Shown: piece by piece, positions 1-8,381 of the stretch
How the letters are laid out: each line of letters starts with the position of its first letter
Position numbering within the stretch: position 1 is the stretch's first letter
Origin: Lachnospiraceae bacterium
GTDB lineage: Bacteria; Bacillota; Clostridia; Lachnospirales; Lachnospiraceae
NCBI GenBank assembly: GCA_017455525.1
Contig: JAFTAP010000083.1
Span: 1-64,000 of the forward strand
Direction of reading: 5' to 3'
DNA length: 64,000 nucleotides
The notes under the pieces: model-generated
What the model saw: only the letters and a program-made list of their open reading frames with translations
The model's database searches: none
Told to the model about the DNA's origin: nothing
Made by a program: the position numbers and the translations under genes

Positions 1-223
1 GAGCAAGGATATCCATCGATACCCTGCGGTTATCGGCTACAATTAAAGAGCTTTCCGTAGCGAAGCGGAGGAAAGGTTTCCTTTTCAGAGCGAAAAATTT
101 GAATTACTGGAAGATTTGCCAACGTTTACTTGACTGACACTGATTTCACAGATGTTTTTATTTTAGGTTTGGTATATGGTATCATACTAAAGCATAAAAG
201 GCGGTTAAATCAAAACTGTAGGA
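1..223. other. Non-coding left edge with a hairpin
   Basis: No convincing gene is visible here. One + frame stays open from the left edge to a TAA at 44-46 and could be the last codons of an upstream gene, but it is too short to judge. A hairpin follows: CTTTCC (51-56) can pair with GGAAAG (70-75), and a short pyrimidine-rich stretch comes after it, so it may be the terminator of the upstream gene. The rest up to 223 is AT-rich and may hold the promoter of the first gene, but I see no convincing -35/-10 pair. Confidence 0.35.
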
Positions 224-1804
224 TTGAAAGATAAGGGTATGGGCGATTCACGTAAGGTAGTTGTAATAGGGGCAGGACCGGCAGGGCTTACTGCGGCATA
301 TGAGCTTCTGAGAACGGGAGGATATGAGGTTATCGTCTTTGAGGAAAGCGGTGACATAGGCGGCATATCAAAGACCGTGAATTACAAGGGGAACCGTATG
401 GATATGGGAGGACATAGGTTTTTCTCTAAGGTTCCCGAGGTTAATGAATGGTGGGACAGGATGCTTCCCAAGCAGGGGGCGAAGGCTAAGGACGACCTTA
501 TCCTGGGCAGGGACATACCGCTTTCTGAAGGCGGCCCTGATCCTGAAAAGACTGACAGGGTAATGCTTACAAGGCACAGGGTATCCCGCATCCTCTTTAT
601 GGACTGCTTCTTTGATTATCCTATCTCAATGAAGCCGGAGACATTCAGGAATCTAGGCTTTATAAATACCGTTAAGGTGGGCTTTTCATATCTGGCTTCT
701 GTTTTCCATAAGCTTCCCGAGACGAATCTTGAGAATTTCTATATAAACCGCTTCGGCAGAAAGCTTTATTCCATGTTCTTTGAGTATTATACGGAGAATC
801 TATGGGGCAGGCATCCGAGTGAGATAGACGCATCATGGGGCGCGCAGAGGGTTAAGGGATTATCTATATCTGCGGTGCTAAAGGATATATTCTCGAAGAT
901 ATTCCATAAGACAGACAGGAAGGTTGAGACTTCGCTCATAGAGGAGTTCTGTTATCCGAAGTACGGTCCCGGACAGCTCTGGGAGATAACGGCTGCGGAA
1001 ATAGAGCGGATGGGAGGCAGGATAATAAAGAAGGCCTGCGTGAGGAAGCTTCACAGGAATAAAGAAGGTATTATTGACGAGGTATGCTATGAAAAGGAAG
1101 GCGGGGAGATAACTGAAAAATGCGACATCGTCATATCCTCAATGCCTCTTAAGGATTTGATTGCCGGAATGAATGGCGTGCCTGATGATATAGCCCGTAT
1201 TGGCTTGGGACTTCCTTACAGAGACTATATGACGGTCGGAGTATTGGTTAAAAAGCTTAAGCTTAAGAATACGACGAAGCTAAAGACCTTGGGAAATATC
1301 GTTCCCGACTGCTGGATATACGTGCAGGAGAGACGGGTGAAGCTCGGACGTATACAGATATACAACAACTGGTCGCCATATATGGTGGCAGATCCGGAGA
1401 ATACCGTCTGGGTAGGACTTGAATATTTTGTTCAGGAGAATGATAAGGACTGGAATACGGACGATGCGTCGTTTGCTGATTTTGCCATAGGGGAGATGAC
1501 AGAGCTTGGCTTGATAGACGATAAGGACGACGTGCTTGACGCTCACGTAGAGAGGGTTAAGAAGGCGTATCCTGCCTACTTTGACACATACGATGAGATA
1601 GACTGGCTCGTTGATTATCTGAATAAAATACCGAATCTGTACTGTGTCGGACGTAATGGGCAGCACAGGTACAATAATATAGATCATTCTATGTGCACGT
1701 CCTTTGAAGCGGTGAAGGACATCGTAAACGGCATAAGCGACAAGTCCAATATCTGGAACGTTAATACCGAGCAGGAATACCATGAGGGCGGAGCGGGTTC
1801 ATGA
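224..1804 (+). CDS. FAD-dependent oxidoreductase, amine-oxidase / UDP-galactopyranose-mutase-like
   Basis: A flavoprotein of about 526 aa. A dinucleotide-binding motif [14 protein letters not shown] lies near residue 16. A second motif, [10 protein letters not shown] near residue 62, is typical of the NAD_binding_8/amine-oxidase superfamily that includes UDP-galactopyranose mutase and protoporphyrinogen-oxidase-like enzymes. The substrate cannot be read from the sequence; members next to glycosyltransferases probably act on nucleotide- or lipid-linked sugars. The start is uncertain: a TTG at 224 gives the longest product and an ATG lies at 239; neither has a well-spaced ribosome site. The stop overlaps the next start by 4 bases (ATGA), so the two genes are probably translated together. 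Confidence 0.75.
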   Translation: MKDKGMGDSRKVVVIGAGPAGLTAAYELLRTGGYEVIVFEESGDIGGISKTVNYKGNRMDMGGHRFFSKVPEVNEWWDRMLPKQGAKAKDDLILGRDIPLSEGGPDPEKTDRVMLTRHRVSRILFMDCFFDYPISMKPETFRNLGFINTVKVGFSYLASVFHKLPETNLENFYINRFGRKLYSMFFEYYTENLWGRHPSEIDASWGAQRVKGLSISAVLKDIFSKIFHKTDRKVETSLIEEFCYPKYGPGQLWEITAAEIERMGGRIIKKACVRKLHRNKEGIIDEVCYEKEGGEITEKCDIVISSMPLKDLIAGMNGVPDDIARIGLGLPYRDYMTVGVLVKKLKLKNTTKLKTLGNIVPDCWIYVQERRVKLGRIQIYNNWSPYMVADPENTVWVGLEYFVQENDKDWNTDDASFADFAIGEMTELGLIDDKDDVLDAHVERVKKAYPAYFDTYDEIDWLVDYLNKIPNLYCVGRNGQHRYNNIDHSMCTSFEAVKDIVNGISDKSNIWNVNTEQEYHEGGAGS

Positions 1805-3009
1805 AGCTAGGACAGATGAAAAGGATTGATATATTCATTGCCATATCGCTTTCATGCACGGCGGTATTCCTTATAATGCTTATCGCGACAAAGGGGGATG
1901 CCGCAAGGTGGCTTGTGATGGAGAATAATTTCGATTATTCATACACGGATCACTTCAGACACATAGCATTCGCGTCTGATATGAAGAATTTTTATTTCAA
2001 TACCTATGACGCTACGTTTCCTGCCTTTGCATATCTGCTATATCGAGTGCTGGTTCTGATAGATCCGCCGGATAAGCCGTGGGATGTGAACGGCTGGAGA
2101 GAGGCAAGGGATTATGGGTTCAATATACTGGCATATATCATGCTCACCGTCCTGCTCGTGCTTATTTTTAAGCTCATAATAGATAAATGCCTGCCGGAGG
2201 AGGGAAGGTTTAGGACCACGGTTTTGACGTCTGCGCTTATTCTTTCTGCGCCGTTCATGGCAGGGGCTATAGAGCGGGGAAATATATCGTTCCTTACCGC
2301 AGTTATGGTGCTGGCGGCTCTTTACCTGAAGGATCGTGACAGTGCCGTATGCAGGGAAGCAGCTTTGATCCTTATTGCCATGGCTGCGGGACTTAAGCTG
2401 TATCCGGCTATAACGGGCTTCATATATGTGAAGGAGAAGCGCTGGAGGGAAGGCGTAAGACTTCTAATATATGGCTTAATTGTTTTCTTCGTGCCGTTTG
2501 CTTTTGTCGGAGGACTGCCTGCACTCATCAGGTATCTTCAGGTTTTATTCTTCTTTGAGAATCAGGGATACTGCAGCTGGACGAATATCAGGAACTTTCT
2601 GCTGTCCGTATCGCAGGTTTTAGGACAGTATGAGAACTCTGCGTATTTCGTGAAATACTTCAAGATAGCCGAGAATCTGTATCTTGTACTGTGCCTGCTT
2701 TCGCTCTTTAAGACCAGGGAGAAATGGAAGTATGCGCTTTATACAGCCGGCGTCATGGCTTTATACGTGCCGTACAGCTACCGTTATGTCGCTGTATATA
2801 TGGTGATACCGCTTATAATGTATCTGACGGAGAGGCAGGACGATCAGAAAATGATATACTGCATTCTCTTCGCACTTACCTTCACAATACCGTTTTATGG
2901 TTATTTCACAGGCATGGGAGCGGACTTCTTTATCTTCCTGCCTATATATATCATGATGATATATTCCTTTATTGAGGAGTGGATAAAAACTATTGCAGTA
3001 CGGGGTTGA
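1801..3009 (+). CDS. Polytopic membrane glycosyltransferase, GT87/DUF2029-like
   Basis: A hydrophobic protein of about 402 aa with roughly ten membrane spans, the first near residues 10-30. An acidic, aromatic loop follows the first span, as in GT-C enzymes that use polyprenyl-phosphate sugars (GT87, DUF2029). Charged motifs include ERGN near residue 158, inside a segment reading like the GT87 core. It presumably transfers a sugar on the outer face of the membrane. Donor and acceptor are unknown. It overlaps the flavoprotein by 4 bases, so the pair likely works in one pathway. It is the only multi-span membrane protein of the glycan region; no Wzx flippase or Wzy polymerase is seen. Confidence 0.6.
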   Translation: MKLGQMKRIDIFIAISLSCTAVFLIMLIATKGDAARWLVMENNFDYSYTDHFRHIAFASDMKNFYFNTYDATFPAFAYLLYRVLVLIDPPDKPWDVNGWREARDYGFNILAYIMLTVLLVLIFKLIIDKCLPEEGRFRTTVLTSALILSAPFMAGAIERGNISFLTAVMVLAALYLKDRDSAVCREAALILIAMAAGLKLYPAITGFIYVKEKRWREGVRLLIYGLIVFFVPFAFVGGLPALIRYLQVLFFFENQGYCSWTNIRNFLLSVSQVLGQYENSAYFVKYFKIAENLYLVLCLLSLFKTREKWKYALYTAGVMALYVPYSYRYVAVYMVIPLIMYLTERQDDQKMIYCILFALTFTIPFYGYFTGMGADFFIFLPIYIMMIYSFIEEWIKTIAVRG

Positions 3010-3069
3010 CAGAGACAGGTTCTAAAAAAGTCAAAAAGTCATACTTTATTAAACCGGATTTCCATCCGA

Positions 3070-3075
3070 TATAAT
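3070..3075 (+). promoter_or_regulatory. Possible -10 element of the loaP promoter
   Basis: TATAAT at 3070-3075 lies in the 209-base gap before loaP. The matching -35 is poor (an AT-rich hexamer around 3045-3050). Transcription from here would leave a leader of about 140 bases before loaP. It is the best promoter candidate for loaP and the long glycan operon beyond it. Confidence 0.4.
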
Positions 3076-3218
3076 ATTAGGGCAGAAAGCCTTATTTTAT
3101 TGGTTGGTTGGCAAATAGCAGAAAATGTTGTAATATATTCTGCATATAAATAAGAAGTAACAGGCAGTTCCAGATTTTATGGGTTATGGAACTGCTGACG
3201 GAGATAAGACTCTGGCTT

Positions 3219-3734
3219 ATGAAGTGGTATGTGACGCAGACCATTAAGGGCAAGGAAGAGAAGCTTGCGGAGGATATCCGACAGCACATAGTAAAGAACG
3301 ATGAAGATGTCTTCATCATGGAGAGTGAGAAGGAGTACAGGATCAGAGGGGAATGGTTAAAGGGCTTAAAACCTCTGTTCCCTGGGTATATATTCATAGT
3401 CACTGCTGAACCGAAGGATTTCAACATCCGGCTCCGAAAGAAGTTCCATACGGTTAGGTTACTGGATGTTGACGGCGAGGTGACCCCGATAACCGATGAA
3501 GAGCAAGAATATCTGATGCAGCTCGGCGGTGAGAAGCACATAGTCAATTTCTCTAAGGGAATAAAGAATGGGGATAAGGTCGAGATCTTGTCGGGACCTT
3601 TTAAGGGATATAAAGGAGAAATCGTCGATATTGACCGGCATCACAGGATAGGGAAGCTTGTGATCCCGCTGATGAAAAAGGATATAAAGGTCGAGATAGG
3701 TTTAGAGATAGTCGAAGTTGTAAATCAGAACTAG
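3219..3734 (+). CDS. loaP: LoaP-type NusG paralog, transcription antiterminator
   Basis: A protein of about 171 aa with the two-domain NusG plan. An N-terminal NGN domain opens with KWYVTQTIKGKEEK and contains PLFPGYIF. A C-terminal KOW domain (about residues 110-140) contains GDKVEILSGPFKGYKG. LoaP proteins are specialised NusG relatives that bind RNA polymerase and a structured RNA early in long biosynthetic operons, letting polymerase read through terminators. The ATG at 3219 is preferred because NusG-family proteins begin just before KWYV and a GGAG lies upstream; the ATG at 3186 adds 11 residues without a ribosome site. Its place directly before a structured RNA and a very long polysaccharide operon fits this role. 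The assignment to LoaP rather than RfaH/UpxY rests on phylum and context. Confidence 0.8.
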   Translation: MKWYVTQTIKGKEEKLAEDIRQHIVKNDEDVFIMESEKEYRIRGEWLKGLKPLFPGYIFIVTAEPKDFNIRLRKKFHTVRLLDVDGEVTPITDEEQEYLMQLGGEKHIVNFSKGIKNGDKVEILSGPFKGYKGEIVDIDRHHRIGKLVIPLMKKDIKVEIGLEIVEVVNQN

Positions 3735-3799
3735 CAGGGCTTCGCTGATAAGAGGCTTTTAATGGGATAGCTTTAGACAGGAAACCGTAGAGTGATATG

Positions 3800-3878
3800 T
3801 CGCTTTGAGCGCACGGAGCGATGCGGCGGACAGATCGCAATATGCGAGGATGGCAGAAATGCCGTCTTGGCGAAGCCA
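3800..3878 (+). ncRNA. Structured leader RNA downstream of loaP (candidate antitermination element)
   Basis: Four consecutive hairpins: TCGCT 3800-3804 with AGCGA 3817-3821; TCGCA 3835-3839 with TGCGA 3843-3847; GATGGCA 3849-3855 with TGCCGTC 3860-3866, closed by a GAAA (GNRA) tetraloop and containing one G-T wobble; TGGC 3868-3871 with GCCA 3875-3878. No T-run follows, so this is not a terminator. It sits between loaP and the first operon gene, where LoaP-responsive RNA hairpins are known to occur. Binding by LoaP is inferred. Confidence 0.6.
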
Positions 3879-3924
3879 TGTAAAAAATCCCAACAATCAA
3901 CATATGAGAAGACATCAGAAGATA

Positions 3925-5259
3925 ATGCTCCTGGAGCTCACTGCGACCTTGGATGAGGCTCATACGCAGATTGAGAGGGAGCTGAGGAATAATAGCATTG
4001 ACGCTGTGTCAGACCTGCTAAGCCAGTGCCAGGAATGCGCGGTCTCGATGGGAGAGACCATCGAGGCAAGCGAAGGCGAGGGAACTAAGACCGTCGTGAT
4101 CCTCGAGGAATACTGCGAGAGGCTCTATGAGATATCACAGGGGATGGACAGTGGCAATGCAAACGCAGACAGGACATCGAAGATACTGCTAAAATCCCTC
4201 AATGCCATAAGGAGCAGCATCGCAAGCGACATCCACGAGACATTAGAGACCGTATTCCTTCCATACAAGGCAGCGATGTGGGATAGCCTGGAGTCAGTGT
4301 GGAAGAAGGCGGACGCAGACCCTGACTGCGACGCATACGTCATACCGATACCGTACTTCGACAGGAACCCCGACGGGAGCATGGGCAAGGAGCACTACGA
4401 AGGTCTCGACTATCCGATGTACGTGCCCGTGACTGACTACCGGCAGTACGACTTCGAGGGCAGGCATCCCGACCGGATATACATACACAACCCGTACGAC
4501 GATGGAAACTTCGTGACGAGCGTGCCACCCTTCTTTTATTCAAGGAACCTGAAGAACCTTACGGATGAGCTCATATACATACCCTACTTCGTGTTGGCAG
4601 ACCCCGACCCGGGAAATGATGAGCAGGTAGAGGGGATGCGTCATTTCATGACGGTGGCTGCCGTGATGAATGCGGACAAGGTCATAGTCCAGTCCGAGAA
4701 TATGCGCAAGGCATACATTAAGGTCCTGACGGAATACGCAGGCGAGCAGACCAGGGGCTACTGGGAGAAGAAGATATCGGGCGAGGGCTCGCCTAAGTTT
4801 GACAAGGTAGCCACTACTAAAAAGGAAGATGTGGAAGTCCCGGAAGGCTGGGAGAAGGTAATCCGCAAAAGCGACGGGAGCATGAAGAAGATAATATTCT
4901 ACAACACGGGTGTGCAGGCGCTCCTCGACAACGACGAGAAGATGCTCGACAAGATAGAGGACGTGCTGCGGATATTCAAGGAGAATAAGGACGACGTGGC
5001 GCTGCTCTGGAGGCCGCACCCACTGATACAGGCGACGATAACTTCCATGAGACCGCACTTGTGGGAGAGGTATTCGGCTATAGTCGATAGCTATAGATCC
5101 GAGGGATGGGGCATATACGACGACAGTGCGGAGCTCGACAGGGCGATAGTGCTGAGCGATGCATATTACGGCGACGGCAGCTCCGTCGTGGAGCTATACA
5201 AGAAGACGGGCAAGCCAATCATGATACAGAACGCAGAGATAATAGAGGAAGCAGGCTGA
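3925..5259 (+). CDS. CDP-glycerol/CDP-ribitol polyol-phosphotransferase-like protein (GT-B)
   Basis: The frame is open from 3805 (TTG), but its first 25-30 codons coincide with the hairpin RNA, so a later start is preferred: ATG 3925 (product opening MLLELTATLDEAH) or ATG 3904. The N-terminal ~110 residues are helical. The C-terminal half has GT-B features: IIFYNTGVQALL near residue 330, WRPHPL near residue 365, and SDAYYGDGSSVVELY near the end. The last resembles the 'DYSS' nucleotide-binding segment of CDP-glycerol glycerophosphotransferases (TagF/TarL type). That would fit the CDP-alditol enzymes encoded near 54 kb. The exact substrate is unknown and the family match is only by motif. Confidence 0.5.
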   Translation: MLLELTATLDEAHTQIERELRNNSIDAVSDLLSQCQECAVSMGETIEASEGEGTKTVVILEEYCERLYEISQGMDSGNANADRTSKILLKSLNAIRSSIASDIHETLETVFLPYKAAMWDSLESVWKKADADPDCDAYVIPIPYFDRNPDGSMGKEHYEGLDYPMYVPVTDYRQYDFEGRHPDRIYIHNPYDDGNFVTSVPPFFYSRNLKNLTDELIYIPYFVLADPDPGNDEQVEGMRHFMTVAAVMNADKVIVQSENMRKAYIKVLTEYAGEQTRGYWEKKISGEGSPKFDKVATTKKEDVEVPEGWEKVIRKSDGSMKKIIFYNTGVQALLDNDEKMLDKIEDVLRIFKENKDDVALLWRPHPLIQATITSMRPHLWERYSAIVDSYRSEGWGIYDDSAELDRAIVLSDAYYGDGSSVVELYKKTGKPIMIQNAEIIEEAG

Positions 5260-5331
5260 GAGGACTGCGATGCAAGGCTCTGGCGGATTCTATACCGCCA
5301 TATATGAGCAGGAGTTTCAAGGGGAGAGATA

Positions 5332-5994
5332 ATGGATTTTGAACTGATGGCGTCGATGATGTGCGCCGACTACGGGAACCTTGAGAGGGAAGTGAGGGAG
5401 CTCGATGAGGGCGGCATAGACTCGTTCCACATAGATATAATGGACGGCAGGTACGTGCCCAACTTCGCAATGTCCCTTAACGACATGAAGTACATCCGCT
5501 CTGCTACCGACAAGCCCCTTGATGTGCACCTCATGATAGAGCACCCGAACAACACGGTGAGGCTATTCGCAAGGGAGCTGAGGAAAGGGGACACGATATA
5601 CATCCACCCCGAGGCGGAGTACCATCCCTCAACTACCATACAGAAGATAATAGATGAGGGAGTAACTCCCGGGATAGCGCTAAACCCGGGAACCAGCGCA
5701 GAGGATGTGAAGATGCTGCTTCGCATAGTGAGCAAGGTTCTCGTAATGTCAGTAAATCCAGGCAATGCTGGGCAGATGTTCCTGCCGTACATAAAGGATA
5801 AGTACCTTGACCTCTTAAAGCTAAAGGATCAGATGGGCTTTGACATCTACTGGGACGGGGCGTGCGGTGCTGACAAGATAAAAGAGTACGCTCCCATGGG
5901 AGTGAAGGGCTTCGTCCTGGGTACGACCCTTCTCTTCGGCAAGAACCGCCCCTACAAGGAGACTCTAAAGAGAATAAGACAGCTGAAGTTCTGA
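5332..5994 (+). CDS. Ribulose-phosphate 3-epimerase family protein
   Basis: A protein of 220 aa, the usual length for this TIM-barrel family. It has HIDIMDGRYVPN (metal/catalytic Asp), DVHLMI, MSVNPGNAGQ (family VNPGFGGQ) and a late WDGACG where typical Rpe has VDGG. The family interconverts D-ribulose 5-phosphate and D-xylulose 5-phosphate; some members use other keto-sugar phosphates. A strong ribosome site, GGGGAGAG, precedes ATG 5332. Changes in the glycine and D-G segments make a specialised substrate likely. The context (polyol-phosphotransferase-like gene upstream, TarI/TarJ-like genes far downstream) suggests it feeds pentulose phosphate into a CDP-ribitol-like precursor, but this is inference. 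Confidence 0.75.
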   Translation: MDFELMASMMCADYGNLEREVRELDEGGIDSFHIDIMDGRYVPNFAMSLNDMKYIRSATDKPLDVHLMIEHPNNTVRLFARELRKGDTIYIHPEAEYHPSTTIQKIIDEGVTPGIALNPGTSAEDVKMLLRIVSKVLVMSVNPGNAGQMFLPYIKDKYLDLLKLKDQMGFDIYWDGACGADKIKEYAPMGVKGFVLGTTLLFGKNRPYKETLKRIRQLKF

Positions 5995-6065
5995 GACTAG
6001 CAGAGTGTAATAACAGTGCGATCTAAGAGCATATTTGTCTAAGATATTTTGGTAAACGAAAGAAA

Positions 6066-6111
6066 GTTATGGTTAGTTATGGAAGAAAATTAAAGTTATG
6101 GAAGGTTATGG
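6066..6111 (+). repeat. Four copies of GTTATGG before the ATPase gene
   Basis: GTTATGG occurs at 6066-6072, 6075-6081, 6095-6101 and 6105-6111. The spacing suggests a duplicated pair (9 and 10 bases within pairs, about 30 between). It may be a protein-binding cluster in the upstream region of the next gene or chance low-complexity sequence. Confidence 0.4.
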
Positions 6112-6176
6112 AAAAAGATTAATTTTTATAGTAGTATAGGTCATATAACTGACGGTAGTTCATAACGGAGGTTTGT

Positions 6177-6944
6177 ATGGCTCGATTTAATGAAGAGGAC
6201 AATCCATATACGCTTCAATTTAGCTTTATTCCGCCTAAGTTCATCGAACGGCGAAATGATACTGATACTATTATAAGCAATTTTGTACGTGCGGTTCCAA
6301 CATACAGAGGTATGTTCATCACTGGGGTGAGAGGCTCAGGGAAAACGGTGCTCCTATCAGACATACGGAATAAAATAGGAGCGATGAAAGATTGGATAGC
6401 CGTTGACATTAATCCTGAGACCGAGCTTATACATACTTTAGTAAGTAAACTATACAGAATTTCAAAGCTCCGAAGTCTTTTTATAAAAGCTAAGCTGGAT
6501 TTTTCCGCTATTGGTTTAGGGGTATCCATCGAAGGCGCTGAGACAGTAGCATATAACGACGATGATGTTTTGGAGATCATGCTTGAGACGCTTAAAAGGA
6601 AAGGGATCAGGCTTCTGGTGACAGTTGATGAGATAATGTATAGTTCTGATGTAGCCAGGTTTTCGCATGCTCTTTCTTCCTATGCAGGGCAAGATTACGA
6701 TATATATGTCCTGATGACGGGGCTCAAGGAGAACATTAATAAGATCAAGAACCAGCCGTCATTGACCTTTCTCTACAGAGCTAAGGTCATGGAGATAGAT
6801 AGTCTTAACACTACAGCGATCAGTGCGGAGTATCAAAAAACTCTTAGAATAAAAGCAGAAGAAGCGGATAAGGCAGCTAAAGTTCTGAAAATAGAGGAGA
6901 AATACACGAGTCAACCTGCATTTGTACATAAATTGGCTAAATAG
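6177..6944 (+). CDS. P-loop ATPase of the AAA/STAND type, probably C-terminally truncated
   Basis: A soluble protein of 255 aa. Walker A is GVRGSGKT near residue 49. A Walker B-like strand, LLVTVDEI, lies near residue 146. The sensor-like MTGLKENI near residue 180 and FLYRAKVMEIDSLN near 200 are typical of prokaryotic ATP-binding proteins of the Cdc6/STAND kind, which often accompany toxin-antitoxin or defence islands. Such proteins usually run to 350-400 aa; here the winged-helix end appears to be missing and the sequence after about residue 230 reads as unrelated. GGAGGT at 6167-6172 gives a clear start. It opens an AT-rich islet of damaged genes, so it may be a remnant. Confidence 0.55.
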   Translation: MARFNEEDNPYTLQFSFIPPKFIERRNDTDTIISNFVRAVPTYRGMFITGVRGSGKTVLLSDIRNKIGAMKDWIAVDINPETELIHTLVSKLYRISKLRSLFIKAKLDFSAIGLGVSIEGAETVAYNDDDVLEIMLETLKRKGIRLLVTVDEIMYSSDVARFSHALSSYAGQDYDIYVLMTGLKENINKIKNQPSLTFLYRAKVMEIDSLNTTAISAEYQKTLRIKAEEADKAAKVLKIEEKYTSQPAFVHKLAK

Positions 6945-6987
6945 TATAATTAAAAAGCCATAATTCTTGTATATTAGGAGTATTATA

Positions 6988-7044
6988 CCGTTAGCGCCTG
7001 GGTATCAGCTCCGAACGGACGAAGTCAGATAATAAACTGGCGTT
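6988..7044 (+). other. Possible structured leader before the toxin-antitoxin pair
   Basis: AGCGCC (6993-6998) can pair with GGCGTT (7039-7044, one G-T wobble), enclosing about 40 bases. As an alternative fold, CCGTT (6988-6992) can pair with AACGG (7014-7018). The two folds compete. GC content is locally higher than in the flanks. It may be a regulatory leader of the antitoxin gene or a remnant of a mobile sequence. Confidence 0.3.
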
Positions 7045-7062
7045 ATTAGAGGAGAAAACGAT

Positions 7063-7281
7063 ATGACATATAATATATTAATGCAGGAAGTGGAGGGGAT
7101 ATCGGAAGATCTGATGCAGGAGGTTATCAGATTCATACGTTTCTTGAAGACAGAAATAAGTCGAGGGAATTCTAAAGAAGCATCCACTTCAGGAATACGC
7201 TTTGACGTGTTTAAGGGGGGATTAGATTTTATATCGGATGATTTTGATTCCTCACTCGAAACATTCGAGGAATATGTCTGA
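7063..7281 (+). CDS. DUF2281/VapB-like antitoxin
   Basis: A protein of 72 aa. The N-terminal helix pair EGISEDLMQEVIRFIRFLK resembles DUF2281/VapB antitoxins, which begin with 'LPEELLEEVLDFIEFLK'-type helices. The C-terminal acidic tail would wrap a toxin. A ribosome site (GAGGAG) lies just before ATG 7063. The TGA stop overlaps the next ATG by one base (TGATG), the normal arrangement of an antitoxin followed by a PIN-domain toxin. The antitoxin looks whole although its toxin does not. Confidence 0.6.
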   Translation: MTYNILMQEVEGISEDLMQEVIRFIRFLKTEISRGNSKEASTSGIRFDVFKGGLDFISDDFDSSLETFEEYV

Positions 7282-7517
7282 TGTATTTACTGGATACGCA
7301 TATTATTATATGGATGCTATATGATAGCAGCAAGATACCTGCGAATGTCAAGCAAGTAATGATGGATAAAAAATGTTCTATAAGTGTTGCGTCATTATGG
7401 GAACTTGCCATTAAAAGCAGTCTGGGGAAGATACATCTGAAACAATCAATTGAGGATATTGCAAGTATATGCCTGGAGTTTGGTGTGGAAATAATAGGGC
7501 TTATATTCTATAATTAA
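7281..7517 (+). pseudogene. Truncated PIN-domain (VapC-like) toxin
   Basis: The 78-aa product begins MYLLDTHIIIWML, with the first catalytic Asp at residue 5. The conserved SVASLWELAIK segment supplies the second acidic residue, near residue 42. PIN toxins of this type run to about 125-130 aa and need one or two further Asp residues in the C-terminal half. Here the frame stops at 7517, just after VEIIGL, and no continuation is visible in the other frames, so the end appears to have been lost by deletion rather than by a simple frameshift. The product is predicted to lack RNase activity. Confidence 0.65.
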
Positions 7518-7670
7518 GATAAAAATCAAGCAATCTAATTTAAGACACAAGATACGCCTTATGCGTTTATTACCGATAAGGCGTATTAAATTGGAAACAT
7601 TTATAACAGAAAATGCGACTGAATAAAAAGCTTTATATAAAAGGAGTAAAAGAAAATAAGTAGCGAAATA

Positions 7671-8150
7671 ATGACGGGATTTTTTTCAAAACCCAAATTT
7701 ATTTTCCCATATACAAATTATGCATTTGGTGAAATATATGTACAGGCTAAGAAAGAGTATGGAAGTATAGTAGATGGGGCAAGAAATTATACAGAATTAA
7801 AGGAAAGAATAAAGATTGGGATACGAAAAAAATACACAGATGAAAAAGAAAAAATAGAATATGATTTAAAAATAGCAGCAGAATTAGAACACCATACACA
7901 ATATAATTTGGTGCCCTACTTTTCGATGAAATTCACATTGCACGCTCTGGCGTTCGCCCTGATTGGAATGTATATCAATTTTCATCAGAAATATAAAGAT
8001 TATATGTTATTGGTGTTGATTGTGTGGTTATTGATTACAGCAATTTCAGTCTTTAGGGGTATACATTCACAGCAAGGAAGAATAGTTTATTATAGATTTA
8101 TTAAAATGTGCCTAAGAGAGATCTTAAAAGGAGATTCAATAGTTCTTTGA
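7671..8150 (+). CDS. Unrecognised small membrane protein
   Basis: A protein of 159 aa that I do not recognise. A basic/acidic soluble N-terminal region (residues 1-82) contains a predicted helical stretch (KKYTDEKEKIEYDLKIAAE). Two membrane spans follow at about 84-102 and 110-130, then a basic tail. The N-terminus would be cytoplasmic. The ATG at 7671 has only a weak upstream site (AGGAGTAAAAG is about 25 bases away), so the start is uncertain. Base composition is AT-rich, like the neighbouring genes of the islet. Confidence 0.5.
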   Translation: MTGFFSKPKFIFPYTNYAFGEIYVQAKKEYGSIVDGARNYTELKERIKIGIRKKYTDEKEKIEYDLKIAAELEHHTQYNLVPYFSMKFTLHALAFALIGMYINFHQKYKDYMLLVLIVWLLITAISVFRGIHSQQGRIVYYRFIKMCLREILKGDSIVL

Positions 8151-8381
8151 TGGTTATAGTGAATAGACTTCTAAAAAAGGAATCAGACATAAACGAATGG
8201 ATATTTTTTGGAATTTTGAATTATTGCTTGCAACGGATATAAAATCTGGTATATATAAGTGCCGCAATAGGGGCTGATAGTATGAAATATCTAGGTTATT
8301 TCAAATGGAAATGCTTATAACGACGTCATTTGAAAACAAACTCTATTAATTTAGAAGGATGCTTTATTGTCAATGATATAG

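Noticed and set aside
1280..1783. Minus-strand open frame of 167 codons
   Set aside because: It lies wholly inside the FAD oxidoreductase gene, has no motif and no ribosome site; it mirrors the codon use of the + strand gene. The same holds for the other minus-strand frames, e.g. 61327-61917 and 55321-55698.
3805..3924. N-terminal extension of the polyol-phosphotransferase-like protein
   Set aside because: This stretch is a series of perfect hairpins and gives an atypical peptide; a later start fits better.
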